Assembly: GCA_001600355.1 (NCBI GenBank)
Contig: BCJU01000003.1
Coordinates: 2,236,519 to 2,300,518 of the forward strand
Length of the DNA stretch: 64,000 nt
DNA from: Meira nashicola
Taxonomy: Eukaryota; Basidiomycota; Exobasidiomycetes; Exobasidiales; Brachybasidiaceae
Reading direction: 5' to 3'
Part shown: positions 28,513-39,700 of the stretch, in pieces
Position numbering within the stretch: the stretch's first letter is position 1
Layout: every line of letters starts with the position of its first letter
Notes under the pieces: generated by a model
What the model was told of the DNA's origin: nothing
The model's database searches: none
What the model saw: the letters and a program-made list of their open reading frames with translations, nothing else
Made by a program: the position numbers and the translations under genes

Positions 28513-30068
28513 GATGGGCTGCTTGATCCACTCTTAAAAAATGATTAAAAGGTAAATTAATCGATCGATTTCCCAACAATGAAAAAGCCTTTGTCGAACA
28601 AGTTCACGATTGACGTACACAGAAATTAATTCGAGAATGAAAACGAATCGATCAAATCAATTAAATGACGTGAATCTTTGTGATGGATGATGGCGGCAAA
28701 AGACTAAATGTGTGTTCTCTTCGCAATACGACAATCAATTTCTAAAGTAATTTTTGGCCACCTTTTAAGCTTGGATGAATTTTTTCGCCAATTGCGTGTG
28801 TGTGTGTGTGTGCTTTGCGTGTTCAAAATTCAATTTCTGGGCTGTGCCTGTGCAGGGGCGGGCGTATGTATTGTACGTGCGTGCCTATTTTGCGTTGTCT
28901 ATGTTGCTAGCATACGCGTGTTACAGTACATACGCACATTTTATATCTCCCCCAAGACTTCCATTTTCCCATCGGAAGCACCGTGCGAATAAAAGAGCAG
29001 CAAGAAGTTGGGGTAGCTGAGTGAGAGTCAAACGCGACGCGAACGTTTTATGTATCTTTCTGCTTACTAAGATCCTATTCATTCTCATCATTTTCGAGAA
29101 TTTCATTCTAGACAATGTATGCTTTCAGACCAAAGTATGTACTCAATTAAACTTTATTGATTAAATATAATGCTATAAATCTACTGTCCACATGCCGCGG
29201 GTCAGAGCATATCTACTCTTGTCAAAGAAGAGAGAAAGTTGATGATGCTCTTCCCTCAAGCGGCAAGAAGGGACAATCAACACTTTATTCTATGAAAAAA
29301 GGAAAGAATGTTAGCATTTGAGTGTTCATCAAAACTCACCCATATTATATCTCTCATTATTGAGAATCCGGTCCATGTTCTGGATTCGCTGTGATATAGC
29401 AAAAGTGTACTCTTTCCTTCACAAACGCAATAAGTCAATAAATATAATGAAAGGAACGATGCTTTTGGATGAAGTTCATTCATTTGCAGTACTTCACTTT
29501 CAAATCTTCTCGATGGCACTTTCCCAAGAAAGATTTGGCCATTATATTAATTCACCACAATTGGTCATAAGTTCATCCAAAATAAAAAACCACTTGCAAC
29601 ATCTTCTTCTCTCTCTCTCTTTCTCTTTTCCACCCTTACTTTGACAATTCTTCATGACAAACATCATACTCGTTTCAACATTGATCTTCAGGGAAATGAT
29701 TTAATCGGCCATTATTTTCTCTCTTCTTTTTGCATTGTAGCAAAAATCTGTAAATGTTCATCATCTTGTCTGATAACAGCTTGATCGCATTTGATAGCTA
29801 TTGAAGCAGCATAGCATAGAATAAGAAGAAAATCTTGCATTCACATAATCAAAAGTTGAGGAAAATATAATCAAAAGATAAAACAATTTTGAGGACAGGA
29901 ATGAAATAAATCTTGCACAGGTTACCATCAAATATGCGGTACCCCTTTATCATGAGTTGATATCATGCTTGTACTTGCAAAGGGATAGCATCTTTCTTTC
30001 TTTTTTTTTTGGGAAAATACAGTAGGAATCTTTTGTGGTCGCCGCAAGTCAATATCTTGTTACAAAAT
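28513..30068. other. Gene-poor region, 1.56 kb, between Nap1 and the Tra2-like gene
   Basis: Both neighbours are on the minus strand, so this holds the Nap1 promoter and the Tra2-like 3' UTR. It has a (GT)n run at 28796-28812 and AT-rich DNA with many short frames, none of which shows a domain or coding composition. I see no RNA gene. Confidence 0.5.
28796..28812. repeat. (GT)n microsatellite
   Basis: A short perfect GT dinucleotide run lies in the Nap1 upstream region. It has no known role here. Confidence 0.8.
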
Positions 30069-31058
30069 TTAATCATCACGACGACGGGAAGGTGCATCAT
30101 CATCATCACGTCGGCTGCGAGGAGGAGGACTACGACTGTTATTACGATCACGACGACGAACGGGACTGCGTGAGCGTTCTCTACGACGCCAATTGTCATC
30201 TTCTGGTCCACCTCTACCACCGCCACCACCACCGCCGCGACGACGATCACGATCTCCACCACGGTCCCCACCACGATCTCCACCACGGTCTCCACCGCGA
30301 TCTCCACCTCTTCCACCCCAGCCACCTCCTGGTGGTCCACGACCCCAACCTCCTGGCGGTGGAGGAGGAGGATAATATCCGCCTCTTGGTGGTGGTCCAT
30401 AACCATATCCAGGCGGAGGACCACGAGGATCTGCCCATGGTGGTGGTGGACCCCATCCTGGTGGAGGACCACGGAATCCGCCGTTAAAACCTCCACGTCC
30501 AGGTGGGCCGCGATGGTCTTGACGGTTTGGCTCACCACGATACTCTCCAGGAGTTGGTTCATGCGGTTTGTGAGTGACCGAATAATCCACACGAATGCGA
30601 CGACCGTGCAATTCGAGACCATTCAATTCAGCGATCACAGCTTTAGCACCATCTAAAGTTTCCATAGTCACAAAGCCAAATCCGCGAGATCGTTGAGACT
30701 GTGTGTTCAATAAAGAAGGGAAAAGATCGTACGTCAGTTTTGTTGCTTTAAGTGGAAATTGTTTCTTGAAACTTACCCTTGCATCGTAGACAATGGTGAC
30801 TTTATCGATCGGCGCAATACGGTTAAACTCGTCTTCCAAATCACGTTCAGTTGTGCGAACTGAGAGTCCAAAAACGCCTACAATGGTAGTAGGATCAGGA
30901 TTGGAGGGAGCGTGCGAAGGACGAGGAGGTGAGCGTCTTCTTAAGGCTTGCTTGTCATCGACAGGTGTGTTGCTTTTTGAACGTTGCAGATCGGGCGAAC
31001 GAGAGCGCATATCCTCATCCCTTTCACGTTCTCCTCTTGGTTCCGGAGATTGAGACAT
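30069..31058 (-). CDS. TRA2: Transformer-2-like SR splicing factor (2 exons, 303 aa)
   Basis: Exon 1 is 30777-31058 (ATG at 31058) and exon 2 is 30069-30698. The intron (30699-30776) has a GTAAGT donor and an ACACAG acceptor and splits the RRM between its RNP2 and RNP1. Spliced, the RRM reads VGVFGLSVRTTERDLEDEF ... VTIVYDARSQRSRGFGFVTME ... LHGRRIRVDYSVTHKPHEPTPGEYRG, the full Tra2 pattern including the linker after the RRM. The N-terminus has RSRSP-like repeats. The C-terminus is a Gly/Pro-rich, then GGDRGGDRGG repeat and RS-rich tail. Expected function: nuclear alternative splicing regulator with SR proteins. The intron is 78 nt and has no stop in frame, so unspliced mRNA would encode 26 extra residues within the RRM. 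Confidence 0.92.
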   Translation of the reverse strand: MSQSPEPRGERERDEDMRSRSPDLQRSKSNTPVDDKQALRRRSPPRPSHAPSNPDPTTIVGVFGLSVRTTERDLEDEFNRIAPIDKVTIVYDARVSFKKQFPLKATKLTYDLFPSLLNTQSQRSRGFGFVTMETLDGAKAVIAELNGLELHGRRIRVDYSVTHKPHEPTPGEYRGEPNRQDHRGPPGRGGFNGGFRGPPPGWGPPPPWADPRGPPPGYGYGPPPRGGYYPPPPPPGGWGRGPPGGGWGGRGGDRGGDRGGDRGGDRGGDRDRRRGGGGGGGRGGPEDDNWRRRERSRSPVRRRDRNNSRSPPPRSRRDDDDAPSRRRDD

Positions 31059-31842
31059 GATGACAACTATGGTAGGACAGAAATGGTCTTCGCAGACTAA
31101 CTATCAGTTGGATGCCAAATGTGTCGAGTGGTGGTAGAATGATAAAGTAGGGTGATTCGAATGACGACACCACAGTGCATTTATTTCAATCTTTAAATGG
31201 TTTTTCGTGGGCGTTTGGCTGCGCAGCGCAGCGCACCACAGCCTTTCGATAGCTTTGTGTCGGAAATTGCAAGGCACAAACGCCTTTGCTACATATGTAC
31301 GCCACCGAACAGTCTAGTTGATATGAAGATTACATAGGCCAATAACCAGTCTATCGATGCGCAGCGCCTCTGCAAAATGGATGATCAACTTCTAAGCCTC
31401 TGTCTAGGTGCACTGTGCAGTTGACTGGCTTAGCGCCCTTTCTTGGCCACAGCTTGGCAAATTGCCTTTCGGCATCATCGGGAGCGGTGCGCTTAGGTAA
31501 GCTTCATTGTAAGAAAATTTGGACGTGTTTGGGTGTTAACACTGCGGTTCGGCCGACACGTGCTTGTTTTAGGTTGCATTGCTCTGCTCCAATGCCCAAA
31601 GTACCACATGAAGCGGCTTAAGCCTATACAACACACAAAGGGTTGTGGGCCTGCAAAGTGTTGAGCAGGCACACGAAAGGCATAGGCAGCACCTGAATAG
31701 GCCAGGAAGATTTATTGAGACGCAGCAGCACATACAGTTTGAAATGTGAAGTTTGTTCAATTAGCACTCATCCGCGCGCAAGGTGACACTTTCACTTTCC
31801 TTACTTTGACATCCATAAGATCATCGCAAGTCGGACGTCAAG
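31059..31842. promoter_or_regulatory. Divergent promoter region, Tra2-like / eL18
   Basis: These 784 nt separate the Tra2-like gene and the ribosomal protein gene. Two GCGCAGCGC-type motifs occur, at 31219-31236 and 31358-31368, in otherwise AT-rich sequence. The segment near 31410-31520 has several short frames from GTG or ATG without protein character, and I do not call a gene. Confidence 0.5.
31219..31236. repeat. GCGCAGCGCAGCGC block
   Basis: This is a GC-rich tandem of the unit GCGCA within the divergent promoter. Identical or near-identical units occur at 2985, 26581, 31358 and 36847, always between genes in what I scanned. Confidence 0.6.
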
Positions 31843-32690
31843 ATGGTGAGTATGAATAGAATCGACAGAATGGGGTGATGTGAGCAATAGGTGATGATGA
31901 TTCATCGTCAAGCGAGAAATGCAAAACAGAAACGGATCACACATACCGACTTATCTCAAACCTGCAAACCGTTATTCTACATGATGTACGATGACTTTTG
32001 AGCGACTGTCAATTGTCAAATCATTCACCTCAACATGAACCCTCTCTGTTTGATTCAAACAGTTCTCTCGAGGATAATTTACTGACCTTTTATTACTTCA
32101 ACTTTAAATCATTTCAGGGTATCGATATTGCGAAGCACCACGTCAAAAAGGGCCAACGCCAAGCACCCAAGAGTGAGGATCCATACCTCCTCTTGTTGGT
32201 CAAATTGTATCGCTTCTTGGCCCGCCGTACCGACTCTCGTTTCAACAAGGTCGTTTTACGTCGTCTGTTTATGTCAAAGATCAACCGCCCCCCAGTGAGC
32301 GTTTCCAGATTGGTCTACTTGTCCAAGAACCGTGGCGGTGTTGCTACCGGATCTGAAGCACCAAAAACTGTCGTCGTTGTCGGAACAATTACCGATGACA
32401 ACCGTTTGTTGGATTTGCCTAAATTGTCTGTTGCCGCTCTACGTTACACCAAGAACGCTCGTGCCCGTATTTTGGCCGCTGGTGGTGAAGCTTTGACACT
32501 TGATCAATTGGCATTGCGTGCACCCAAGGGAAGCAACACAATCCTTTTACGTGGACCAAAGAATGCTCGTGAAGCAGTTAAACACTTCAACATGGGTCCT
32601 CACAACCACGCAAAGCCATACGTTCGTTCCAAGGGCCGCAAATTCGAACAAGCCCGTGGTCGCAGAAAGTCTCGTGGTTTCAAGGTCTAA
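31843..32690 (+). CDS. RPL18: Ribosomal protein eL18 (2 exons, 191 aa)
   Basis: Exon 1 is only the ATG (31843-31845), followed by a GTGAGT donor. The intron runs to TTTCAG at 32117 (272 nt). Exon 2 starts at 32118, GGTATCGAT, giving [25 protein letters not shown], the eL18 N-terminus. The remaining blocks ([64 protein letters not shown]) are typical and full length. It is a large-subunit ribosomal protein, here with a long first intron, as is common for ribosomal protein genes. The upstream M at 31998 lies inside the intron and is not the start. Confidence 0.96.
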
Positions 32691-33443
32691 GCGATTTGAT
32701 GAACGTCAATTTCAGCCTCATGTACGACAATCACTTTTATCCTTGTATTCTCGCTTTTTAAACGTTTATAATGCACTGATTCTTTCAACCAGACTCATCT
32801 CTATGGTCGGACGGTCGGTGTCCAAAATTTCTTTAGCAAGCTTTTTATGGGTTTAGACGATTGATTGGTATGAGCAATGCATGCGCTTTCATACTTTTCA
32901 ATTTTCTTAATTTCACGATAAGTTTTGCAACATGATCATCATTATATCTTGATGTTGTTCATGCACAAAAATATATACTCTCATCTTTTCCTTACATGTG
33001 TTTCATTACATATAGCTCATTCAACGCTATCAAGCGTACATTGGCAATTCTATAGCATGCATTATTACAAAGAAGATTTAAGATATGTTGAGGAAAGAGT
33101 GATCAATTGAAGTCTGTTTTTCTTCGAAGTGAGGGACATCTTCATGACATGGTGATGATCAGGCATTCAGCCGAAATGACTGCTGTACACGTGATAATGT
33201 GAATTTTTTGTATTCTATGTAGCCTTAAGCCGGCCAGTAATACGCGTCAGATTAGAACACAGCTCATACATAGATTATAGCGTTGAAGTTTGTATGCACA
33301 CACACAGCGTACGTGCACGACCACACTGTATGTACACATATAGTAAACTTGAATTAAAGGTCGTTAAACCAATTATTCATCGCCATTATCTTCTTGTTCA
33401 CGTCAACCTTTTTCGTCTTGCTTCGGGATAATTAAAGAGTAGG
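32691..33443. other. Intergenic region, 753 nt, downstream of eL18
   Basis: Plus-strand neighbours on both sides, so this is the eL18 3' UTR and the NDUFA13 promoter. It is AT-rich, with CACACAC-like runs near 33298-33307. No coding exon or RNA gene was recognised. Confidence 0.5.
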
Positions 33444-33890
33444 ATGAGTGGAGTACAATTCAATCAAGATTTACCTCCACCAGGTGGTTATGAACCAATC
33501 AGATACAAGAGAAATCTACCCGCTCGTGGACCAGGAGGATTGGCGATCTTTGGTGGTGTGATTGCAATTTGCACATATGGTTTTTGGAAATTAGGACAAG
33601 GAAATTTAGAGCAGCGGTGAGTATTTAATGCAAAATAAGGAGTTAATAGGCTTACTCAAATCACAATTCATTCAATCTATCCTCTTTTGCAGTGAATTGA
33701 GACGTGAAAAAGCATGGTCACGCATTCATTTGGTACCTATCTTGATGGCAGAAGCAGATCGTGATACATACAGAAGAGAACAAGCACAATTAGCAAGAGA
33801 GAAAGAGATTATGAAAGATGTAAAGGGATGGGAAGTAAGTATACAAATTTTTATCAATTTGTCTAGATTAAGTCATCTCTAACTGCCACG

Positions 33891-33932
<42 letters not shown>

Positions 33933-34000
33933 CTTCACAGGCTGGAAAGAGTGTTTACAACACAAAACGCTATACACCAAGTAGCTTTGTTGTTCTCTGA
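33444..34000 (+). CDS. NDUFA13: Mitochondrial complex I subunit NDUFA13/GRIM-19 (3 exons, 124 aa)
   Basis: Exons are 33444-33616, 33693-33834 and 33941-34000. The introns (GTGAGT-TTGCAG, 76 nt, and GTAAGT-CACAG, 106 nt) are canonical and keep the frame. The protein reads MSGVQFNQDLPPPGGYEPIRYKRNLPARGPGGLAIFGG, then a single membrane helix at about 30-50 (VIAICTYGFW). A charged helix follows with the REKAWSRIHLVPILMAEADRDTYRR block, and it ends KSVYNTKRYTPSSFVVL. This is the B16.6/GRIM-19 subunit of NADH:ubiquinone oxidoreductase in the inner mitochondrial membrane. Intron 2 has a long TC-rich tract before its acceptor. Confidence 0.93.
33897..33927. repeat. (TC)n tract in NDUFA13 intron 2
   Basis: A perfect TC dinucleotide run of about 31 nt precedes the CTTCTTCACAG acceptor of the last intron, so it extends the polypyrimidine tract. 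It is likely length-variable. Confidence 0.85.
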
Positions 34001-34310
34001 GCAACTCTATTCATTCGGCACATACATATACACATTCATGTTCATCGAACAACACTGCAATATTATCATAATTTGAATTACACCGAAGCGACAAATGCGT
34101 GTATTTAAGGCACACTTGCTATTATCTATTTGAGCTCCTGATTTGTTTGCATGGAAAGGACAGGTCACACAATCTTTGATCACTGATGCATGTATAATTT
34201 CTCATCCTTTACATTGGGTTACTATGAATCATTATTGGGTGTTGATGCTGTTCTATAAAGTTCATATACAGGAGCCAATTAAGAAGGATGGTCAGGGGCT
34301 ATAAAGCCAA
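34001..34310. other. Convergent 3' region, 310 nt
   Basis: This is the space between the NDUFA13 and oxidoreductase stop codons. It should hold the two 3' UTRs. I see nothing else. Confidence 0.5.
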
Positions 34311-35738
34311 TTACCAACCTGCGGGCACCTTACCTGATTTACGAGCTTGTTCTTCACTTCGGTTACGGATTTGCCATGTAAGAGCATAGGTCTTGACAGC
34401 ATCTTCGTAAGAAGAGAGAATTGGTGCAGATCCAGGTCCCAATTCGATATTATCAATCAAGTTTGAAACTTCAGAGAAGAAAGGATCATCGCTTTGATAA
34501 CGTACAACCTCTTCGTGATCATCACCTGGACGACGGAAGTAAAGAACAGGTGCATTGTATGGATCTACCAAACGTAAACTGTGACCGTCAGCGATGATGT
34601 CTAATTCGGTAGAGTAATTGTAACCGTGTAAAGCAACGGCATGGGTCAAAGATCCGACTGCACCTGAAGTGTACTTCCAAGTTGCACAAGTGATACGTGG
34701 AATACGTTGTTCAGGTGCTATGGTTTCTTCGGGAACAGGAACGCGTCTCAATTGACCAGCAGGCTCAAAATGTTCCAAAGAGTGAGCCAAGACGGAATCA
34801 AGGTCGACTTCACCACCGAAATAACGAGAAAGATCGCAGAAATGGGTTGCTTGTTCGACAATAGGACCGCAAGTTTGTGATTTGTCCCACCAATCCAATT
34901 TTGCAGTATGTTCATATGCCATGATATAACGTGCATTTGTGGCCATAACCTTGAGATTATTTTCTTCCAAGATTTGTTTCATCTTTTGGACGACTTTCAA
35001 ATAACGCAACATGTAACCGACTGAAACAATATTTCCGGCACTTTTGAGACGTTCAGCAATAGCGAATGCTTCATCGACTGGGCCTGTTGAAACTGGCTTT
35101 TCGATAAAGATACCCGCATTCGGGAATGCTTCAACTAATGCTTTTTCCAAATCACGACCTGATTCTTCACGACCACGGAAAGCAGGAGGAGATCCAACCC
35201 AGAATGCATGAGGCGGCTTTGCGGGATCACGATTGCGAACATAATCATTAAAAGTGGGGTAGACGATTGTATCCTTGTATGCGCTCAAGACGAAAGATTT
35301 GCGCTTAACATCCAAGACCTTGGCTGCACGATCAGCAGAAGGATCGATGAGACCTACGACCTTGAGACGTGGACCTAACTTGTGTTCCAAACGGAAAGAG
35401 TGATTCCATGGACCTTCATCAGAACCAAAGTTAATGTTACCTGCACCGACGATAACTACGTTGAAATCTGCTCCTGGTTCAGGTGGAGATTGTTTGTCCA
35501 TAGCAGTGATCGCATGAGGGTCAAAGTCTGCTTGCGTTTCAGAAGCAATCTCGTTGGGTGTTTTGGAAGAGTAAAGTCTTTTTGGCAAATTTACTGAAAC
35601 TTTGTTTGTTTGCAAAGATGTAAATTTAGAAGCAGAAGGAGCTGCCAAAATGGATGATGGACGTGCCAAATTAGCAGACACAGATCCAAGAACCGAAGTG
35701 GGCATACCACGACGTAAAGGGAGCGAAGCACGCATCAT
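34311..35738 (-). CDS. Gfo/Idh/MocA-family NAD(P)-dependent oxidoreductase, mitochondrial-type N-terminus
   Basis: This single-exon frame has 475 residues. Residues 1-58 are Arg/Ser-rich with no acidic residue until the KRLYSS stretch, which resembles a mitochondrial presequence and cleavage site. A Rossmann fold follows at about 93 (FNVVIVGAGNINFGSD). The EKP dinucleotide-binding motif (GIFIEKPVSTG) and a GFO C-terminal sheet domain come next (SVGYMLRYLKVVQKMKQILEENNL, WWDKSQTCGPIVEQATHFCD). These are diagnostic of the Gfo/Idh/MocA family, sugar or inositol dehydrogenases in many cases. The exact substrate cannot be told from sequence. It converges on NDUFA13. Confidence 0.88.
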   Translation of the reverse strand: MMRASLPLRRGMPTSVLGSVSANLARPSSILAAPSASKFTSLQTNKVSVNLPKRLYSSKTPNEIASETQADFDPHAITAMDKQSPPEPGADFNVVIVGAGNINFGSDEGPWNHSFRLEHKLGPRLKVVGLIDPSADRAAKVLDVKRKSFVLSAYKDTIVYPTFNDYVRNRDPAKPPHAFWVGSPPAFRGREESGRDLEKALVEAFPNAGIFIEKPVSTGPVDEAFAIAERLKSAGNIVSVGYMLRYLKVVQKMKQILEENNLKVMATNARYIMAYEHTAKLDWWDKSQTCGPIVEQATHFCDLSRYFGGEVDLDSVLAHSLEHFEPAGQLRRVPVPEETIAPEQRIPRITCATWKYTSGAVGSLTHAVALHGYNYSTELDIIADGHSLRLVDPYNAPVLYFRRPGDDHEEVVRYQSDDPFFSEVSNLIDNIELGPGSAPILSSYEDAVKTYALTWQIRNRSEEQARKSGKVPAGW

Positions 35739-38700
35739 GATAACAATCTTTGACAGTCTCTAAAAGACTGTGTGAAAAGTGATGGTGGTCAAATTGGGAC
35801 GGGAAGAATTAATATCTTTGGAAAATTAGATAGCTTTCTAAACTGTAAGTCTACATATAAATTTAGAATGTCTGGTGGAGTGGAGTTGTGCCTGCAAGAT
35901 ATTGTGTGTGCATCAATGCATGTTCTTTCGGATAGCAAGAATTCGCACGCACTAATACGTCAAACAACACATTTCGTGCACCTTCGCGTCTTTTTTTTTT
36001 TGTGCAAATTGGACGCAATCGAAGAAGAAATGGCAGAGCAGCGCGGCGCATTGGCCCGTGGTTATTAAACGCCGTACATTTTACGCCCGCCAGCAAATCA
36101 TTTTGGAAGCAAATACTATGCCAAGATAAGGAGGCCTCAGTGGGGGTGGGCTCCAGTAGCTGTTTGTATTCTAGGCACGCTTGCTATAACCACACCGTGA
36201 TGTGTGCGTTGCGTGTAGAATATATTTCTGATGACCGTTACACACAGACAAACTTAATTTCAGATTGAAGAATCACAGCTTACTTAGAGAACAGTCTATA
36301 AGAAGAGATGGAAGTCCTCATCTAGGAGAATACTTTATGCGATTTTATCCTTTGATGACGTGCATTGACCGATTGGTAAGATTTGATCATGTTCCAAATT
36401 TGTTGTATTCAGACCTACAATGAAGAAGATGATGGTGGTTTTATTGGAAAAGACTATATGATCAATGTTCAGTCTGTGATCATGAATTATTAATATCCTC
36501 TTCGTTAATGGGGCAATCACTCTAAATATAGAAAGAGTGCAGCTTGCAAATCCCGAAACGGCGAATGTCCCGATCCTAAGCAAAAATTGTGATTTCGGAA
36601 AGGCTAGTTAAGATTTCGGCAAGCCGACGGAAACAGAAGGCTAGATCTCAATTTCTCGGGTCTGACCATATAAAGTGATCACCGGACACCCTTCATTGCT
36701 CGCTTCCATCACATGTCCTGTATTTGTACGTAGGGCGATTTTTAACTTAACATGCAAGTTCATCGGGAATTGAATTCGCTCTAAGAATTCCACGGAGAGC
36801 TGAGAAAGGCTGCATGTGCCTATTCAGAATAATCGTTCAGTTTAGAGCGCAGCGCAGCGCACACACACACACACGTTTTGCTTCAGATGCCCTCCCCGAT
36901 TGAGCCATAGTGTTGCACTGCGCGCCCGCCATTGCATGTACTTGTAGCTTAAATTGATTTAACCGCTCTATTAGCGTATGCAGAATGTATCAAGATTCCC
37001 TTTGTGTTTTTTAACTTTTTACGCATCTTTTGAACAAAAAGATCAGGAAATCGAAAATCGCAAGGCAGGTGCATGATTGATTTAGCTTAATCTTGTTCCT
37101 CATTGTGCTGAAAATATGTATCATGGCTTGTTACTTTTCTTTTAAAGTATGCATACATACATAATTAGCCAGTCTACATTCTTATTTTTTCAATTTACCC
37201 AGATTAAACGGAAAGCACGAATAATCTTTATACATATATTTAAATCATCCTGAAAACCCCAACGTTTTGTAAATCAATTTATGCATGAGAATGCACAAAC
37301 CTAAAGCAGAGCATCGGATTGGGTGGCAAACAAGATTAAACGGCATTAAGTCGTTCATGTGAAAATAAAAACGGAAGAAAGAGGTGTGTTCTAATTAAGA
37401 TGTGCTAGTGCTTCTTTTTCCACTCGGCTGCGTGTGAGATTCAATTTTGCTTACTGTACTATATTTTGTGACATGTCTGAAGCTATCATTATAGCGAAAG
37501 TATGTACATATGAATGCCGCTTGGACCCCTACCTTACAGATTTTCTAGTATAAAACAACTCCAAATTGTTCTAGACTATGCACACCTTTACAAAAGCCAA
37601 GAAAAGAACTAACACTTTGCGCAGTTATTCGACTTTATCGCAAGACAGATCATTCTTGCATGAGCCCATATCCTGGTGGAGCGTAACGCTTTGACCTTCG
37701 GCGTTCACAAAGTGATCATGTGCCGGTATAAACAAAAAGAAAGCTTCTGAACGATTGGCAAATTGATGGATCAAGAATATTTGTTGCTCTCTCTCATCCT
37801 CACTAACAAATTTTCGATGAAAAAGGGCTCATCTTTGAGCTTTGAATGCTCTGAAGAGTATTGCAAAGTCGGTAATTTTCACCTTTCATCTTGACGATCA
37901 CTCGCCCGTGCTGCTAAATCGAAGCGGTATTGCTTTTTCTAGCTTTTCTTTACTCCAGATTTGCATTTTGGGCACCTTTTACTCTCGCCGCCATCCGACT
38001 TAAAGCGTGCGCATACATTCATATCAGTCGGACAAAAAAGTGTCGTCACGTGGATTTTGCATTCAATTCCAAGTTCGGATCAGCAATACTGAAAGAAAGA
38101 GCTGCTAACGAAGGCCTCCGTATTCTTCGGATCTTAAGGTTCCGTTTTATAAGGAAAGTGGCATGTCATCTTTTAAATGAATCAAGAATTTTTCTCTTTT
38201 CATTGTCAGATCAGAAACGTGTACACAGTTGACGGAGCTATAGGGCTACCGTACGTGTAAACTACTCCAGCTTATTTGTTCCTCGATTGCAAGATCCATT
38301 TTGCATTTCGGTATTCTGTATCATCCTTTGCGGCGCCGAGTTTGATAGGAAGAAGGGGAGAAGGAAAGGCGAATTAGGATATTTTCAAAATACGCGAATA
38401 CATTTGATCATTTCATCACCTCACGGCTCCGTCATTTCTTTTGTGATTATAGTCGGAGACGGAAGCTCATGCTCGACTTGAACATATACATTCTTAAGCA
38501 GAAAGTTCAATAGGAGTCAACGCCCTTCAAAAGTGAAATTAAAGGAAGAAAAGTCCAAGAACTCTCTACCTTTGCAAGGCGCATACATTCATTCCTACGG
38601 CACAAGTTCGATCTTGGCATCTTAAGAGCAATCTGTGGCAAAGGTTCATTTGACGCTTAACGTCTTCATACCCTCACTGATACTTCGCATCTCAACGGTT

Positions 38701-39700
38701 GTTTGGTTGTCCATTGATTTGGTCATTACGTCGCGGACGACTTCATTTGCGCAATTCACAGCCATCGCGTACGTGTGTTAAGTCAAACCGGTGATCCTGC
38801 ACCCACATCAACGCAAAAATTAATAAATAAATCAACTATCGGATTCCGAAGACGCAAAACTTCCAACGAATTTGCGGTACAGGCTTTTTTTAAAAATTGT
38901 ACGTCAACGGCTTCTTGCCTCTAAGCTGATTCTTGTGCTCTTTTCTAAGACTATTCGCTGCCCGTAAAAGAACGTTGGTCGTACTTATCGATTGTACATC
39001 AAACAGAATCGTTCGATCCTCAAAAACAAACGGAATCAATTAATTCTAATTTTTGGTTATATCTGATTACAGTTGGCTACAACACAATTACATCACACCG
39101 GTGACCGAACGACGGAGTTTGAAGAACAGAGAAAAGTGTTCAAAGCTGTTCTGACCGATTTGGTTCTCATTTCCTTTGCTTTTCATTTTCTCCTTTCTGT
39201 ACCACCTCGCAACTACTTCTTCCTTCTTTCTTCTCTACGACATTATCATCAACTTGTATTTCGCTCACACCTCATGACCTTGTATTTCTCTTTGCAGCTG
39301 TTCTTGGTTTAATTTGGTGAGTATTGAAGTAAAGGTGGTTGAAACTTGTGTCCGCGTATATGCTTCGGTGAATTTTTCGAAAGCATACATTGACATCTTA
39401 AGACGAAACTGAAGAGCAAGGTTTGGAATTTCGATCGACGTGGTGAAGTTGAGAAACATTGATTGCTCATCTCTGACGTATTTTACACCCTTCCATTTTT
39501 CAAGGCAGGTACAAGAATCAAAGAAGAGGAATTAGAATACCAATACGCAACTTTCAAAAGCTACCTTGATCGCATCGTTTTTCAACTTCTATCAAAATTT
39601 CAAATCTTGTAAACCCATCACATCAAAGTCTTCATTGCATTTTTTCCTGTAACGTTTCTGGTAACCAGTGCATACATCAAGTAAAAGTTATTCAAAAGAT
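35739..39700. promoter_or_regulatory. Gene-poor divergent region of 3.96 kb, long upstream region of the RRM gene
   Basis: This is the largest coding-free stretch. It separates the oxidoreductase and RRM genes, transcribed away from each other. Near the right end it looks like a 5' leader with introns. There is a possible acceptor TTACAG at 39072, a good GTGAGT donor at 39317 and an acceptor GTAACCAG at 39668. A 13-codon frame (39274-39312) would be an upstream ORF if this exon is retained. GC-rich motifs GCGCAGCGCAGCGC (36847-36860) with a following AC run, and CAGCGCGGCGCA (36039-36050), lie on the left. Frames at 37930-38232 and 38287-38481 have no protein character. I found no tRNA or 5S gene. 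Confidence 0.5.
36847..36874. repeat. GCGCAGCGCAGCGC block followed by (AC)7
   Basis: A GC-rich block of GCGCA units (36847-36860) is directly followed by a perfect (AC)7 run (36861-36874). It lies in the long gene-poor region. The GC-rich unit recurs in other intergenic spacers. Confidence 0.7.

Noticed and set aside
28708..28992. 94-codon frame near the (GT)n run
   Set aside because: Cysteine/valine-rich reading of the GT repeat and flanks; no start or splice context and no domain.
30035..30487. Histidine/aspartate-rich frame on the plus strand opposite Tra2-like gene
   Set aside because: It is an antisense shadow of the repetitive RS/Gly-rich tail; overlapping frames on the same strand show the same low-complexity pattern.
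31415..31621. 68-codon frame in the Tra2/eL18 spacer
   Set aside because: It starts at a GTG, has no domain, and overlaps a promoter region.
37930..38481. Two frames of 60-100 codons in the long gene-poor region
   Set aside because: No domain, no similarity to known proteins and no evidence of coding beyond chance frames in a promoter or leader region.
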